In this document: positions 25,834 through 33,621 of the stretch, piece after piece
Position numbering within the stretch: the stretch's first letter is position 1
Layout of the letters: each line of letters starts with the position of its first letter
DNA from: Homoserinimonas sedimenticola
GTDB lineage: Bacteria > Actinomycetota > Actinomycetes > Actinomycetales > Microbacteriaceae
Length of the DNA stretch: 64,000 nt
NCBI RefSeq assembly: GCF_026094475.1
Contig: NZ_JAPELL010000001.1
Location: 1,326,326 to 1,390,325, forward strand
Direction of reading: 5' to 3'
Program-made: the position numbers and the translations under genes
The notes under the pieces: generated by a model
What the model was told of the DNA's origin: nothing
What the model saw: only the letters and a program-made list of their open reading frames with translations
The model's database searches: none

Positions 25834-26652
25834 ATGGCCCCCTCTTCTTCGCCCGCAACATCCGCTCGCTCCACCGCGTCACGACTGCAAGACAACAGTG
25901 CGTTCCAGTTCGCCGCCCGCACCGGATTCGCGGTCAGCGGCCTGCTCCACGTGCTCATCGGGGGAATCGCGATCGGCGTTGCATTCGGTTCCGGCGGAGA
26001 CGCGGACCAGGGTGGTGCGCTGCGCGGGCTCGCGTCGACCCCCGGCGGTGGCATCCTGCTCTGGGTCGTCGCCATCGGGCTGTTTGCGCTCGGCCTGTTC
26101 CAAGTGCTCGAGACATTCCTCGTTCGGGGCACCGACAAGGATGCCTGGATCGACCGTGCCAAGGAGGGCGGCAAAGCGCTCGCCTACCTCGCCATCGGGT
26201 TCTCCGCCGCCAGTGTGGCCATGGGCGGCGGAGGCGGCAGCTCGGGCGAGACGCAGAGCATGACGGCACGGTTGCTCTCCGCCCCCGGGGGTGTCTTTCT
26301 CGTCGTCCTTCTTGGCCTCGGTGTGCTTGCCGTCGGCGTCTACTTCATCGTGAAGGGTGCGAAGAAGAAGTTTCTGCACGACATCTCCACCCCCGCCGGC
26401 AAGACCGGAGACACGATCACGACACTCGGTCGTGTCGGCTACATCGCCAAGGGCGTCGCGATCTCCGTTGTCGGCATCCTCTTCGGCGTCGCGGCTATCA
26501 CCTCCGACCCCAGCGAAGCCACCGGACTCGACGGAGCGCTCAAGACCCTCGTCAACCTCCCATTCGGCCCGGCGATCCTCACCGTCGTCGCTCTCGGACT
26601 CATTGCGTACGGCGTGTACTGCTTCGCCCGCGCCAAGTACGCGCGGCTCTAG
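25834..26652 (+). CDS. DUF1206 membrane protein
   Basis: The 272-residue integral membrane protein is made of three copies of a two-helix unit, the DUF1206 pattern: ARTGFAVSGLLHVLIGGIAI, then LAYLAIGFSAASVAMGGGG, and GRVGYIAKGVAISVVGILFGVAA. Each unit has a Gly-rich first helix. A short low-complexity N-terminus (SSSPATSARSTAS) precedes them. Function unknown; the family is widespread in Actinobacteria and cyanobacteria. It stands alone, flanked by a 25-bp direct repeat. Confidence 0.85.
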   Translation: MAPSSSPATSARSTASRLQDNSAFQFAARTGFAVSGLLHVLIGGIAIGVAFGSGGDADQGGALRGLASTPGGGILLWVVAIGLFALGLFQVLETFLVRGTDKDAWIDRAKEGGKALAYLAIGFSAASVAMGGGGGSSGETQSMTARLLSAPGGVFLVVLLGLGVLAVGVYFIVKGAKKKFLHDISTPAGKTGDTITTLGRVGYIAKGVAISVVGILFGVAAITSDPSEATGLDGALKTLVNLPFGPAILTVVALGLIAYGVYCFARAKYARL

Positions 26653-26694
26653 CCCGCGGGCGAGGCACACCCCGAAGGCGTCGTGGCAACGGGG

Positions 26695-26719
26695 ACGGCC
26701 CTGTCGAGGCGTCGCGTAA
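26695..26719. repeat. 25-bp direct repeat, right copy
   Basis: This is the second copy of the repeat at 25791-25815 (24 of 25 bases identical). It lies 71 bp upstream of the fic start and just before a 9-bp inverted repeat. Either it is a shared promoter-proximal sequence or a footprint of duplication. Confidence 0.8.
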
Positions 26720-26737
26720 GCACCATCCTCCCGGCGC

Positions 26738-26770
26738 AAATTCGTGGTTATCGCTTTCAAGCACGAATTT
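26738..26770. promoter_or_regulatory. inverted repeat upstream of fic
   Basis: Perfect 9-bp arms AAATTCGTG (26738-26746) and CACGAATTT (26762-26770) flank a 15-nt spacer that contains the AT-rich GTTATCGCTTTC. It ends 20 bp before the fic ATG, among the most AT-rich DNA nearby. Its position suits an operator or promoter element for fic. Confidence 0.65.
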
Positions 26771-26790
26771 GGTGGAGTAGGCTCGGGGTT

Positions 26791-28011
26791 ATGGACGACG
26801 GTACGCGAGCAGAGTGGCCGGCGCACGGTGTCGAGACACTACCGTGGCAGCAGCAGGTGCGCGGTGGTACTCGCGAAGACCGCATGCTTCGCTCCGTCGA
26901 TGCGACCATCCCGCCGCTCATCAAGACCCTTGACTACACGCCACCGCTTGCCGTGCTACTCACCACCGAGAAAGCGCTGCTCGCCGTCGCGCAGGCAGAC
27001 ACTGACGCTCAAGGCCATTCCGCGGCTCTCAGCCGCTTCATGGTCAGGTCGGAGTCGGCAGCCTCGTCAAAGATCGAGCGCATTGAGGCGTCCGCCCGAG
27101 ACTACGCCAAGGCGATGGCGGGCAGTAAGAGCAACACTTCAGCCACCAGCATGGTCGCCGCCTCCGCTGCTCTACACGAGCTGATCAGCAGGGTCGCGGA
27201 GAACGGGCGGTTCGAGCTCGAGCACCTCACGAGCGCGCACCATGCCCTCATGGCTGACGACCCTGAGGAGGCGGACTACGCGGGCCGCCTCCGCGACATG
27301 CAGAACTGGATTGGCGGGAGCGATCACTCTCCCCGAGGCGCGCTGCACGTGCCTCCAGCGCCTGAACGCGTTGCCGGCCTGATGGAAGACCTTGTCGCCT
27401 ACCTCAACCGCGATGACGTCCCGGTGATGGTGCAAGCCGCGATCGGTCACGCCCAGTTCGAGTCCATCCACGCCTTCACGGACGGCAACGGTCGCATCGG
27501 CCGGGCGCTCGTCTCGGCTGTGCTTCGGCGCCGCGGCGTCACCCGGAATGCGGTGGTGCCTCTCGCGAGCGGCCTGCTCGCACGACGCGACGACTACTTC
27601 GCGTCGCTCGGCTCGTACCGCTTGGGAGACCCTGCGCCGCTCATCGACCTCTTCGCGCGGTCGGCGCACGCAGCCGCCGAATGCTCACGCGAGACGATCG
27701 CGCGCCTGAAGGCGATGCCCAACGAATGGGCCGCAGAGCTTAAGCCACGTGCTGGATCCGCAGCAGCCGCTCTCATCGGTGCCTTCTACGACCATCCGGT
27801 CATGGGCGCTGAAGCGATCGAGGCTTCCGCGGACTCCGCCACCTCACAGGTGTACCGCGCGATCGACCAGCTGGTTGACGCCGGTTTCATCGAGGAGATC
27901 ACTGGTCGGAAGAAGAACCGCGTCTGGGCAGCTTCCGAAGTGATGGCCGAGCTCGATGAGCTTGATCGCCGGATTCAGGCCGCCATGCATGAACGGAAGC
28001 AGGACGGATGA
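26791..28011 (+). CDS. Fic family protein (AMPylase-like)
   Basis: The 406-residue protein has an N-terminal Fic_N region, the Fic core with HAFTDGNGRIGRAL (catalytic His, phosphate-binding Asn-Gly-Arg) and a C-terminal winged-helix-like part (DSATSQVYRAIDQLVDAGFIEEITGRKKNRVW). The N-terminal SSKIERI matches the inhibitory-helix pattern [S/T]xxxE[G/N], but Arg replaces Gly/Asn after Glu. Fic enzymes transfer AMP to protein hydroxyls; the winged helix may bind DNA for autoregulation. No separate antitoxin gene adjoins it. Codon use is somewhat less GC-biased than its neighbours, which hints at transfer. ATG 26791 is the first start after the inverted repeat. Confidence 0.88.
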   Translation: MDDGTRAEWPAHGVETLPWQQQVRGGTREDRMLRSVDATIPPLIKTLDYTPPLAVLLTTEKALLAVAQADTDAQGHSAALSRFMVRSESAASSKIERIEASARDYAKAMAGSKSNTSATSMVAASAALHELISRVAENGRFELEHLTSAHHALMADDPEEADYAGRLRDMQNWIGGSDHSPRGALHVPPAPERVAGLMEDLVAYLNRDDVPVMVQAAIGHAQFESIHAFTDGNGRIGRALVSAVLRRRGVTRNAVVPLASGLLARRDDYFASLGSYRLGDPAPLIDLFARSAHAAAECSRETIARLKAMPNEWAAELKPRAGSAAAALIGAFYDHPVMGAEAIEASADSATSQVYRAIDQLVDAGFIEEITGRKKNRVWAASEVMAELDELDRRIQAAMHERKQDG

Positions 28012-28045
28012 CCGAGTAGATCTGGGAGAAGATCCCCAGAGTAAG

Positions 28046-28072
28046 AAAAACCCCCGATTTCTCGGGGGTTTT
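28046..28072. terminator. bidirectional rho-independent terminator
   Basis: The stem CCCCCGA / TCGGGGG (28051-28057, 28062-28068) is bordered by AAAAA on the left and TTTT on the right. It can therefore end fic on the plus strand and the tRNA-Ser transcript on the minus strand. Confidence 0.85.
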
Positions 28073-28075
28073 CTC

Positions 28076-28166
28076 TGGCGGTGACGGTGGGATTTGAACC
28101 CACGGTAGGGGGTTACCCTACACAACTTTTCGAGAGTTGCACCTTCGGCCGCTCGGACACGTCACC
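28076..28166 (-). tRNA. tRNA-Ser (anticodon CGA)
   Basis: The 91-nt minus-strand RNA has acceptor arms GGTGACG / CGTCACC, a G discriminator and an encoded CCA. The anticodon stem CAACT / AGTTG encloses the loop CTCGAAA, giving CGA, which reads UCG. The long variable arm GTGTAGGGTAACCCCCTACC is diagnostic of class II tRNA-Ser. The T arm is CGTGGG-TTCAAAT-CCCACG-like. It lies 42 bp after yaeQ and ends at a strong terminator. Confidence 0.95.
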
Positions 28167-28208
28167 GCCGTCAAGTGTAATACAGCTCAGCGGCCCTCTC
28201 GAACCGGG

Positions 28209-28754
28209 TCAGCGGGGCAGGAGCGAATGCTCCCGGATGCCCGAGCTCAGGTTCACCCCGTTGATGTCGAGATAGAGCTGCCCCTCGGTCACAGACACGG
28301 TCAACTCATTCCGCCGGCCAAGGGCCAGCACCGCAGCATCCACGAAGCCCTCGTCGAAGCTGCGCAGCGCGATGTCCTCCGCCCTGTGGATGGTCTTGCC
28401 CTCCCACTGCGCGAGCACCTTCGCGGGGTCGCGGTGCGTGTAGATGGCGACCCTGCCCGCCAGCTTGCTGCCGTGGTGCAGCCGCGCAGCATCCGGGGCT
28501 CCCACCTCGATCCACGCGGTGAGCCGGCCGGTCAGGTCGCGCACGACCACGGCGGGCTCGTCGGTCGACGAGATGCCCTCGCTGAAGGCGATGCCCTCCT
28601 CGCACTCGAGGCAGTAGGCCAGCACCCGCGTCATCATGTAGGCCTCGGTCTCGGAGGGATGCCGCGCCACCCGCAGCGTCAGGTCCTCGTAAACGCCGCG
28701 GTCGAGGTCCGCCAGCTGCGCCGCGAACGTATACATCTGAGCGCCGGCAGCCAT
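28209..28754 (-). CDS. yaeQ: YaeQ family protein
   Basis: At 181 residues it equals the usual YaeQ length. Family segments are MYTFAAQLADLDRGVYEDLTLRVARHPSETEAYMMTRVLAYCL, GISSTDEPAVVVRDLTGRLTAWIEVG and the C-terminal ELTVSVTEGQLYLDINGVNL. The fold is PD-(D/E)XK nuclease-like, with ETE and D/E-x-x residues kept. Its biochemical role is unsettled; older links to RfaH complementation are weak. ATG 28754 is chosen because family similarity begins there. The gene ends just before tRNA-Ser on the same strand. Confidence 0.9.
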   Translation of the reverse strand: MAAGAQMYTFAAQLADLDRGVYEDLTLRVARHPSETEAYMMTRVLAYCLECEEGIAFSEGISSTDEPAVVVRDLTGRLTAWIEVGAPDAARLHHGSKLAGRVAIYTHRDPAKVLAQWEGKTIHRAEDIALRSFDEGFVDAAVLALGRRNELTVSVTEGQLYLDINGVNLSSGIREHSLLPR

Positions 28755-28819
28755 GGTTCCCGAGCCTAGCGGTGGCGGCATCCGCCCGATTCCCAGCCGA
28801 GCGCTCATACGATCCCCGC

Positions 28820-29611
28820 ATGAAGCCCTCCCGTCTCGCCCTCGGTGCGAGCGCCTCCGCGCTGCTCGCCGCTACCGGTGCCCTCGCCACGACCCTCGTG
28901 CAGCAGCGCCGGATGCGCGGCATGGAGTCCCTCGCGCAGACCCTGCCCGTGCACTCCAAGTGGTGGCGCGACCACGCCAAGCGCGAGGGCGAACTGCTCT
29001 ACGTCGTGCTCGGCGACTCGGCTGCGCAGGGCATCGGGGCGAGCAAACCCCACCGCGGCTACGTCGGCGCGATCATGCGTGAACTGGCGGATGTCACGGG
29101 GCGAAGCATCCGCACCGTCAACCTCAGCGTGTCGGGGGCGCGGCTGCGCGAGGCCCTCGAGATCCAGCTTCCGGCGATGCGCAGGCTGGGCCCCGCCAAC
29201 TTCGTGACGGTCGGCATCGGCGCCAACGACATCGCCACCTACGATCGCGCACGCTTCGAGCGGGAGATTGAGGAGCTGTATTCGGCCATGCCGCCGCACA
29301 CGATCGTCGGTGACATCCCCAGCTTCTATGTGGGCGCCGCCCAGCGGAACGTGCGCGAGGCAAACGAGATCCTGCACGCCGCGGCCGCCCGCCACGGCCT
29401 CATCGTCGCGCCCGTCTACGCCGAGACGCACCGGCTGGGCGTGCTGCGGTACGCGCTCAACCAGGTTGCAGCCGACTTCTTCCACCCCAACGACCGCGGA
29501 TACCGGGCGTGGACGCGCGCGTTCCTGCCCCTCGTGACGGATGCCGCGGCCGGCCTCGAGGCATCGGGGGCTGGGGTAGGCTCCACCGGCGATGTCGGCG
29601 GCTCCCCCTAG
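28820..29611 (+). CDS. SGNH/GDSL hydrolase, membrane-anchored or secreted
   Basis: The 263-residue protein starts with a signal-anchor-like hydrophobic stretch (ALGASASALLAATGALATTL). The SGNH blocks follow: I, YVVLGDSAAQGIG (Ser nucleophile); III, VGIGANDIA (Gly-x-Asn-Asp); V, DFFHPNDRGY (Asp-x-x-His). The enzyme is therefore an esterase or lipase acting outside the membrane. The C-terminal ~20 residues are Gly/Ala-rich and unconserved. It ends 10 bp before radA, with which it may share a transcript. Confidence 0.88.
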   Translation: MKPSRLALGASASALLAATGALATTLVQQRRMRGMESLAQTLPVHSKWWRDHAKREGELLYVVLGDSAAQGIGASKPHRGYVGAIMRELADVTGRSIRTVNLSVSGARLREALEIQLPAMRRLGPANFVTVGIGANDIATYDRARFEREIEELYSAMPPHTIVGDIPSFYVGAAQRNVREANEILHAAAARHGLIVAPVYAETHRLGVLRYALNQVAADFFHPNDRGYRAWTRAFLPLVTDAAAGLEASGAGVGSTGDVGGSP

Positions 29612-29621
29612 GCTCTTCTGC

Positions 29622-30977
29622 ATGGCCCGCGCTACCACCAACTTCCGCTGCACCGAGTGCGGGTGGACCACGCTCAAGTGGGCCGGCCGCTGCGGCGAGT
29701 GTCAGGCCTGGGGCACCGTCGCGGAAGCGAGCGAGCAGACGGGCGTGATGCGCTCGCTCAAGCCCGTCGTCGTGGGCGACGAGCGCGCCGCCCGCCCCAT
29801 CACCGAGACGACCGCGGCCGCCGTCGAGCACCGACCCAGTGGCATCCGTGAGTTCGACCGGGTGCTGGGCGGCGGCATCGTGCCGGGCGCCACCATCCTG
29901 CTGAGCGGCGAACCCGGTGTCGGCAAGTCGACCCTCCTGCTCGAGGTCGCCTCGCGGGCGGCGGCAGGCGGGCAGCGCGTTCTGTACGTTTCCGCCGAGG
30001 AGTCCGTCAACCAGGTGCGGCTGCGCGCCCAGCGCACGGGCGCGATGCACGAGGAGCTCTATCTCGCCGCCGAGACCGACCTCGCGACCATCATCGGTCA
30101 GATCGACCAGGTGCACCCGCAGTTGCTCGTCGTCGACTCCGTGCAGACCGTCTCCTCCTCGCTCAACGATGGCCTCGCGGGGCAACCCGGGCAGGTGCGT
30201 GAGGTCGCCGCGACCCTCATCCGCGTCGCGAAAGACCGCGACCTGCCGCTCCTTCTCGTCGGGCACGTCACGAAGGACGGCTCGATCGCGGGGCCGCGCG
30301 TGCTCGAGCACCTCGTCGACGTCGTGTGCCAGTTCGAGGGCGACCGGCAGACGGCGCTCCGCTTCATCCGCACGCACAAGAACCGCTTCGGCCCCACCGA
30401 TGAGGTCGGATGCTTCGAGATGGCCGGTGACGGAATCATCGAGGTCCCCGACCCGAGCGGCCTCTTCATGAGTCGCGGCTCCGCACCCGTGAGTGGCACG
30501 TGCGTGACCATCGCGGTTGAGGGACGGCGTGCCCTCCCCGTCGAGGTGCAGGCCCTCATCGTCAAGAGCTCCGCCCCCCAGCCGCGCCGCGTCACCAACG
30601 GTGTCGACTCGTCCCGCGTCGCGATGCTCCTCGCGGTGCTTGAGCGGCGCGCGGGGCTGCAACTCAGCACTCACGACGTCTACGTCTCCACTGTGGGCGG
30701 GATGCGCCTCACCGAGCCCGGCGCCGACCTCGCGATCGCCCTCGCCATTGCGAGCGCGTACAGCGACAGGTCCTTCCCCGGCACACTCGCCGCCGTCGGC
30801 GAGATCAGCCTGGCGGGCGAGATCCGGCCCGTCACGCAAGCGAAGCAGCGAGCATCCGAAGCCCAGCGTCTCGGCTTCACCACCCTCGTCGACAGTTCGA
30901 GCGCCCACCTGCGCGACGCCATGCGCACCGCCTTCGCGACGGCGGAGGTCGTGCAGGCCGACGTGCCGCAGTTCTGA
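29622..30977 (+). CDS. radA: DNA repair protein RadA
   Basis: The 451-residue protein has the N-terminal zinc finger CTECGWTTLKWAGRCGEC, Walker A GEPGVGKST, Walker B QLLVVDSVQT, the RadA-specific THKNRFG motif and a Lon-protease-like C-terminal domain (SAPQPRRVTNGVD to LPVEV...). RadA promotes branch migration during recombinational repair. ATG 29622 places the zinc finger eight residues in, as usual; ATG 29592 would add ten unconserved residues. Length and motifs are normal. Confidence 0.95.
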   Translation: MARATTNFRCTECGWTTLKWAGRCGECQAWGTVAEASEQTGVMRSLKPVVVGDERAARPITETTAAAVEHRPSGIREFDRVLGGGIVPGATILLSGEPGVGKSTLLLEVASRAAAGGQRVLYVSAEESVNQVRLRAQRTGAMHEELYLAAETDLATIIGQIDQVHPQLLVVDSVQTVSSSLNDGLAGQPGQVREVAATLIRVAKDRDLPLLLVGHVTKDGSIAGPRVLEHLVDVVCQFEGDRQTALRFIRTHKNRFGPTDEVGCFEMAGDGIIEVPDPSGLFMSRGSAPVSGTCVTIAVEGRRALPVEVQALIVKSSAPQPRRVTNGVDSSRVAMLLAVLERRAGLQLSTHDVYVSTVGGMRLTEPGADLAIALAIASAYSDRSFPGTLAAVGEISLAGEIRPVTQAKQRASEAQRLGFTTLVDSSSAHLRDAMRTAFATAEVVQADVPQF

Positions 30978-31038
30978 CCCCTCTATCGCGGAGCGCGTCT
31001 CAGCAATAACATCGTGCGCACGAGCGAGGAGGATGCCG

Positions 31039-31602
31039 ATGCGCAAGGTCACCTACGCCATGAGCATGTCGCTCGACGGCTTCATCACCGACCCGGCGGG
31101 CAGCATCGACTGGAGCGTCCCCAACGCGGAAGTGTTCCAGCATTCGATCGACGAGATCCAGCGCATCGACGTGCACCTCATGGGGAGGCGCCTCTACGAG
31201 ACGATGCTCTACTGGGAGGAGCCCGAGCAGCAGGCGGGCTTCGATGAGAAGGAGTGGGAGTGGGCGTCGCTCTGGAACCCGCTCCCCAAGGTCGTGTTCT
31301 CGACCACGCTGAGCGAGGTGCGCGGGGCGGCTCGTCTCGCCTCCGGCGGGCTGGCCGAGGAGATCGAGCGACTCCGGTCCGAGCCGGGCAGCGGCGACAT
31401 CGCGATCGGGGGCGCGACACTCGCGGCCGAAGCCGCCAACCTCGACCTTATTGACGAGTACCAGGTGACGATTCACCCCGTCCTCATCGGCGGAGGCACC
31501 CCCTACTTCTCCCGCAACGAGCGGCACGTCACCCTCGATCTCACTGAGACCCGAATGTTCCCCGACGGCATCGCGTTCTCCCGCTACCGCGTGCGTCGCT
31601 GA
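31039..31602 (+). CDS. dihydrofolate reductase family protein (RibD C-terminal domain-like)
   Basis: The 187-residue protein has the RibD_C/DHFR-like fold: YAMSMSLDGFITDPAGSIDW at the N-terminus, HLMGRRLYETMLYW, VVFSTTLSEV, IAIGGATLAAEAANLDLIDEYQVTIHPVLIGGGTPYF, as in the YyaP/YwjB group. NADPH-dependent reductase activity is likely; the substrate is unknown. ATG 31039 is preferred over ATG 31033 because GAGGAGG is then six bases upstream. It stands alone. A REP-like palindrome begins 22 bp after its stop. Confidence 0.85.
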   Translation: MRKVTYAMSMSLDGFITDPAGSIDWSVPNAEVFQHSIDEIQRIDVHLMGRRLYETMLYWEEPEQQAGFDEKEWEWASLWNPLPKVVFSTTLSEVRGAARLASGGLAEEIERLRSEPGSGDIAIGGATLAAEAANLDLIDEYQVTIHPVLIGGGTPYFSRNERHVTLDLTETRMFPDGIAFSRYRVRR

Positions 31603-31623
31603 GGCCGTGGCCGCCCACGTTCA

Positions 31624-31691
31624 GCAGGAGTTTCTGCGCGACACGCAGGGCCGAAGCATCCGCTGCCCGCGCGTCGCGCAGAATCTCCTCC
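31624..31691. repeat. REP-like palindrome, copy B
   Basis: Arms at 31624-31642 and 31673-31691 pair over 17 of 19 positions. The right arm holds GCGCAGAATCTCCTCC, the same core as copy A at 10303-10382. The loop contains GGCCGAAGCATCCGC. It lies between two converging genes but lacks a U-run. Confidence 0.8.
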
Positions 31692-31724
31692 GCAAGTCGG
31701 AAGTGCCTGGGCGGGACGCGTAAC

Positions 31725-31825
31725 TAGCGCCAGCCGAACTCGAGCCCCGCCGCTCAGCGCCAGCCGAACTCGAGCCCCGCCGCTCAGCGCCAGCCGAACT
31801 CGAGCCCCGCCGCTCAGCGCCAGCC
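31725..31825. repeat. 30-bp tandem repeats overlapping a gene 3' end
   Basis: The 30-bp unit starting CAGCGCCAGCCGAACTC and ending CCCCGCCGCT is present three times (31725-31754, 31755-31784, 31785-31814). The first copy starts with T. Then 11 bases of a fourth copy form the last codons and stop of the LLM oxidoreductase gene. So the unit carries a copy of that gene's final Gly-Trp-Arg-stop stretch. It is not a CRISPR: there are no spacers. Confidence 0.9.
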
Positions 31826-32812
31826 AAGCCCCGGCGCCACGTGCTTCACGATCGACTCGAGCAGGCGCGCGTTGAAGTCGACGCCGAGCTGGTTCGGCAC
31901 CGTGATGAGGAGGGTGTCCGCGTCGGCGACGGCCGCGTCATCCGCCAGCTGCTCGATGAGCTCGTCGGGCTCGCCGATGTAGCTGCGGCCGAACGTCGCC
32001 TTCGCGTTGTCGATGATGCCGACCTGGTCGCGCGACTCCGCCTGTGCCCGCAGTCCGAAGTAGTGGTGGTCCTCCTCCGTGACGAGGGGGATGATGCTGC
32101 GGCTCACCGAGACGCGCGGTGAACGCTCGTGCCCGGCCGCGTTCCACGCCTCGCGGTAGGCGGCGATCTGCTCCGCCTGCAGGTCGCCGAGCGAGGTGCT
32201 CTCGCCAAAAACGAGCGTCGAACTCATGAGGTTGAAGCCCTTCTCGGCCGCCCACACCGCCGTGTCGCGACTGCCGGCACCCCACCAGATTCGCTCGTCG
32301 AGCCCCGGCGACTGCGGGTCGATCGCGAGCGGACGGGACTGCCCCGTCATGGCCGGGTCGGACATGACGACCGGTGCACCGCCGACCGCCGCGAGGAAGA
32401 GTTCGGCCTTGTCGCGCGGCATCCCGTCATCCGGGTAGCCGAACGCGCGCCAACCGTGGTCAGCGGGCTCGGGTGACCCACGGCTGATGCCGAGCTGCAG
32501 CCGCCCCTCGCTGATGAGGTCCGCGACCGCAGCCTCCTCCGCGAGGTAGAGCGGGTTCTCGTAGCGCATGTCGATCACACCCGTGCCGAGTTCGATGCGC
32601 GAGGTGCGGGCCGCCATCGCCGAAAGCAGCGGGATGGGCGACGAATGCTGCGGGGCGAAGTGGTGCACGCGCACGAAGGCGCCATCCGCTCCCACCTCTT
32701 CGGCGGCAACCGCGAGCTCGACAGCCTGCCGGTATGCCTCCCCCGCGTCGCGGACGAGCGACCCTGGCACGTCTTGGTAGTGGCCGAAGGAGAGAAATCC
32801 GATGCGCTTCAC
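31814..32812 (-). CDS. LLM class flavin-dependent oxidoreductase
   Basis: The 332-residue luciferase-like monooxygenase has typical strands: IGFLSFGHYQDVPG, GADGAFVRVHHFAPQHSSPIPLLSAMAARTSRIELGTGVIDMRYENPLYLAEEAAVADLISEGRLQLGISRGSPEP, and IWWGAGSRDTAVWAAEKGFNLM. It would oxidise an organic substrate using FMN or F420; the choice cannot be read. GTG 32812 is taken as start because it directly precedes the first beta-strand, although the ribosome-binding site is weak. Its 3' end lies inside a 30-bp tandem repeat. Confidence 0.88.
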   Translation of the reverse strand: MKRIGFLSFGHYQDVPGSLVRDAGEAYRQAVELAVAAEEVGADGAFVRVHHFAPQHSSPIPLLSAMAARTSRIELGTGVIDMRYENPLYLAEEAAVADLISEGRLQLGISRGSPEPADHGWRAFGYPDDGMPRDKAELFLAAVGGAPVVMSDPAMTGQSRPLAIDPQSPGLDERIWWGAGSRDTAVWAAEKGFNLMSSTLVFGESTSLGDLQAEQIAAYREAWNAAGHERSPRVSVSRSIIPLVTEEDHHYFGLRAQAESRDQVGIIDNAKATFGRSYIGEPDELIEQLADDAAVADADTLLITVPNQLGVDFNARLLESIVKHVAPGLGWR

Positions 32813-32877
32813 AACGGATGCAACGGCTCCCGCCGCCCCATATTCCTGTCCCACGTGCTGCGCCGTTGCTCGCCGCA

Positions 32878-32985
32878 CCTGAAACGACCTCGCTGCGCCC
32901 GACGTTTCAGGCGCAGGGAGGCGGTTTCGGGCGCGGGGAGGGCGGAGCGCCGAGCGCGCAGGCGGAAGCGCCCAGCGCGTCCGCA
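32878..32985. repeat. small palindrome plus GC-rich low-complexity tract
   Basis: Arms CCTGAAACG (32878-32886) and CGTTTCAGG (32903-32911) flank CTGCGCCC-containing DNA. A GCGCAGGGAGGCGG-type low-complexity tract follows to 32985. The layout (palindrome then GC-rich tract) repeats that at 10303-10498 and 40753-40930, though the arm sequence differs. Confidence 0.6.
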
Positions 32986-32990
32986 GAGGG

Positions 32991-33608
32991 CTACAGCAGC
33001 CGGAAGGTCTTGCGCGCCGACTCGAGGTCCTCCCCGAGCCGCACCTGCAGGTGGTAGGTCGCATCGCCCGCGGGAACCGGCTGCGTGCTGTTGTCACATG
33101 GGGCGGAGCGCGTGCGATCCCACGGGATCAGGGTCGTCGACTGCGGCTCGTTGGGCTCCAGCGTGACCATCGCCTCCGCCGCCTCCTGCTGGCAGTCGCT
33201 CGACAGCCAATACGTCTCATCGCCGCTGCCGATCTCGTAGACCTGCCGCGACGGCGTGACGTCGAGGATGCACGGGGTCGTGCCCACGTTGGTCAGCCGC
33301 ATCCCGATCTGCGGGTTCACGCCGGCGGCGTAGGCATCGCTGTCGGTGATCGCCTCGATCGTGAGGTTCTCGGTGCGGCACATGCCGTCATCCGTCGACT
33401 CTTCGTCATCTTCTGCGGATGCGTCGGCGGACGCGCTGGGTGAAGCCGCGACATCCGCCGCCGGGGTGCCCTCGTTGCCGGAACCCGGCCGCACAATGAT
33501 GAGCACGATGACGACGATGATGGCGACCAGGCCGAGCCCGACCATGATCCGGCGCCGCCAGTACACCTGTGGCGGCTGCGGACCGACCGGGTTGCGGATC
33601 GTCGACAT
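32991..33608 (-). CDS. membrane-anchored extracytoplasmic protein of unknown function
   Basis: The 205-residue protein has a short cytoplasmic N-terminus, one hydrophobic helix (IMVGLGLVAIIVVIVLIIV), a Ser/Ala/Asp-rich linker (~45-75) and a compact extracellular domain with four cysteines (MCRTEN, TPCILDV, SSDCQQ, SAPCDN). The domain contains VNPQIGMRLTNVGTTPCILDV, similar in style to the DUF4232 beta-sandwich. No enzymatic motif is seen. It begins 13 bp after the acetyltransferase stop on the same strand, so it may share its transcript. Confidence 0.75.
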   Translation of the reverse strand: MSTIRNPVGPQPPQVYWRRRIMVGLGLVAIIVVIVLIIVRPGSGNEGTPAADVAASPSASADASAEDDEESTDDGMCRTENLTIEAITDSDAYAAGVNPQIGMRLTNVGTTPCILDVTPSRQVYEIGSGDETYWLSSDCQQEAAEAMVTLEPNEPQSTTLIPWDRTRSAPCDNSTQPVPAGDATYHLQVRLGEDLESARKTFRLL

Positions 33609-33621
33609 GCGACCAGCGTAA

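Noticed and set aside
25791-28166. Genomic island integrated at tRNA-Ser
   Set aside because: The tRNA 3' end is not duplicated elsewhere in the window and no integrase is present; the 25-bp repeats do not match the tRNA.
31725-31825. CRISPR array
   Set aside because: The 30-bp units are directly abutting, without spacers, and include the neighbouring gene's stop codon.
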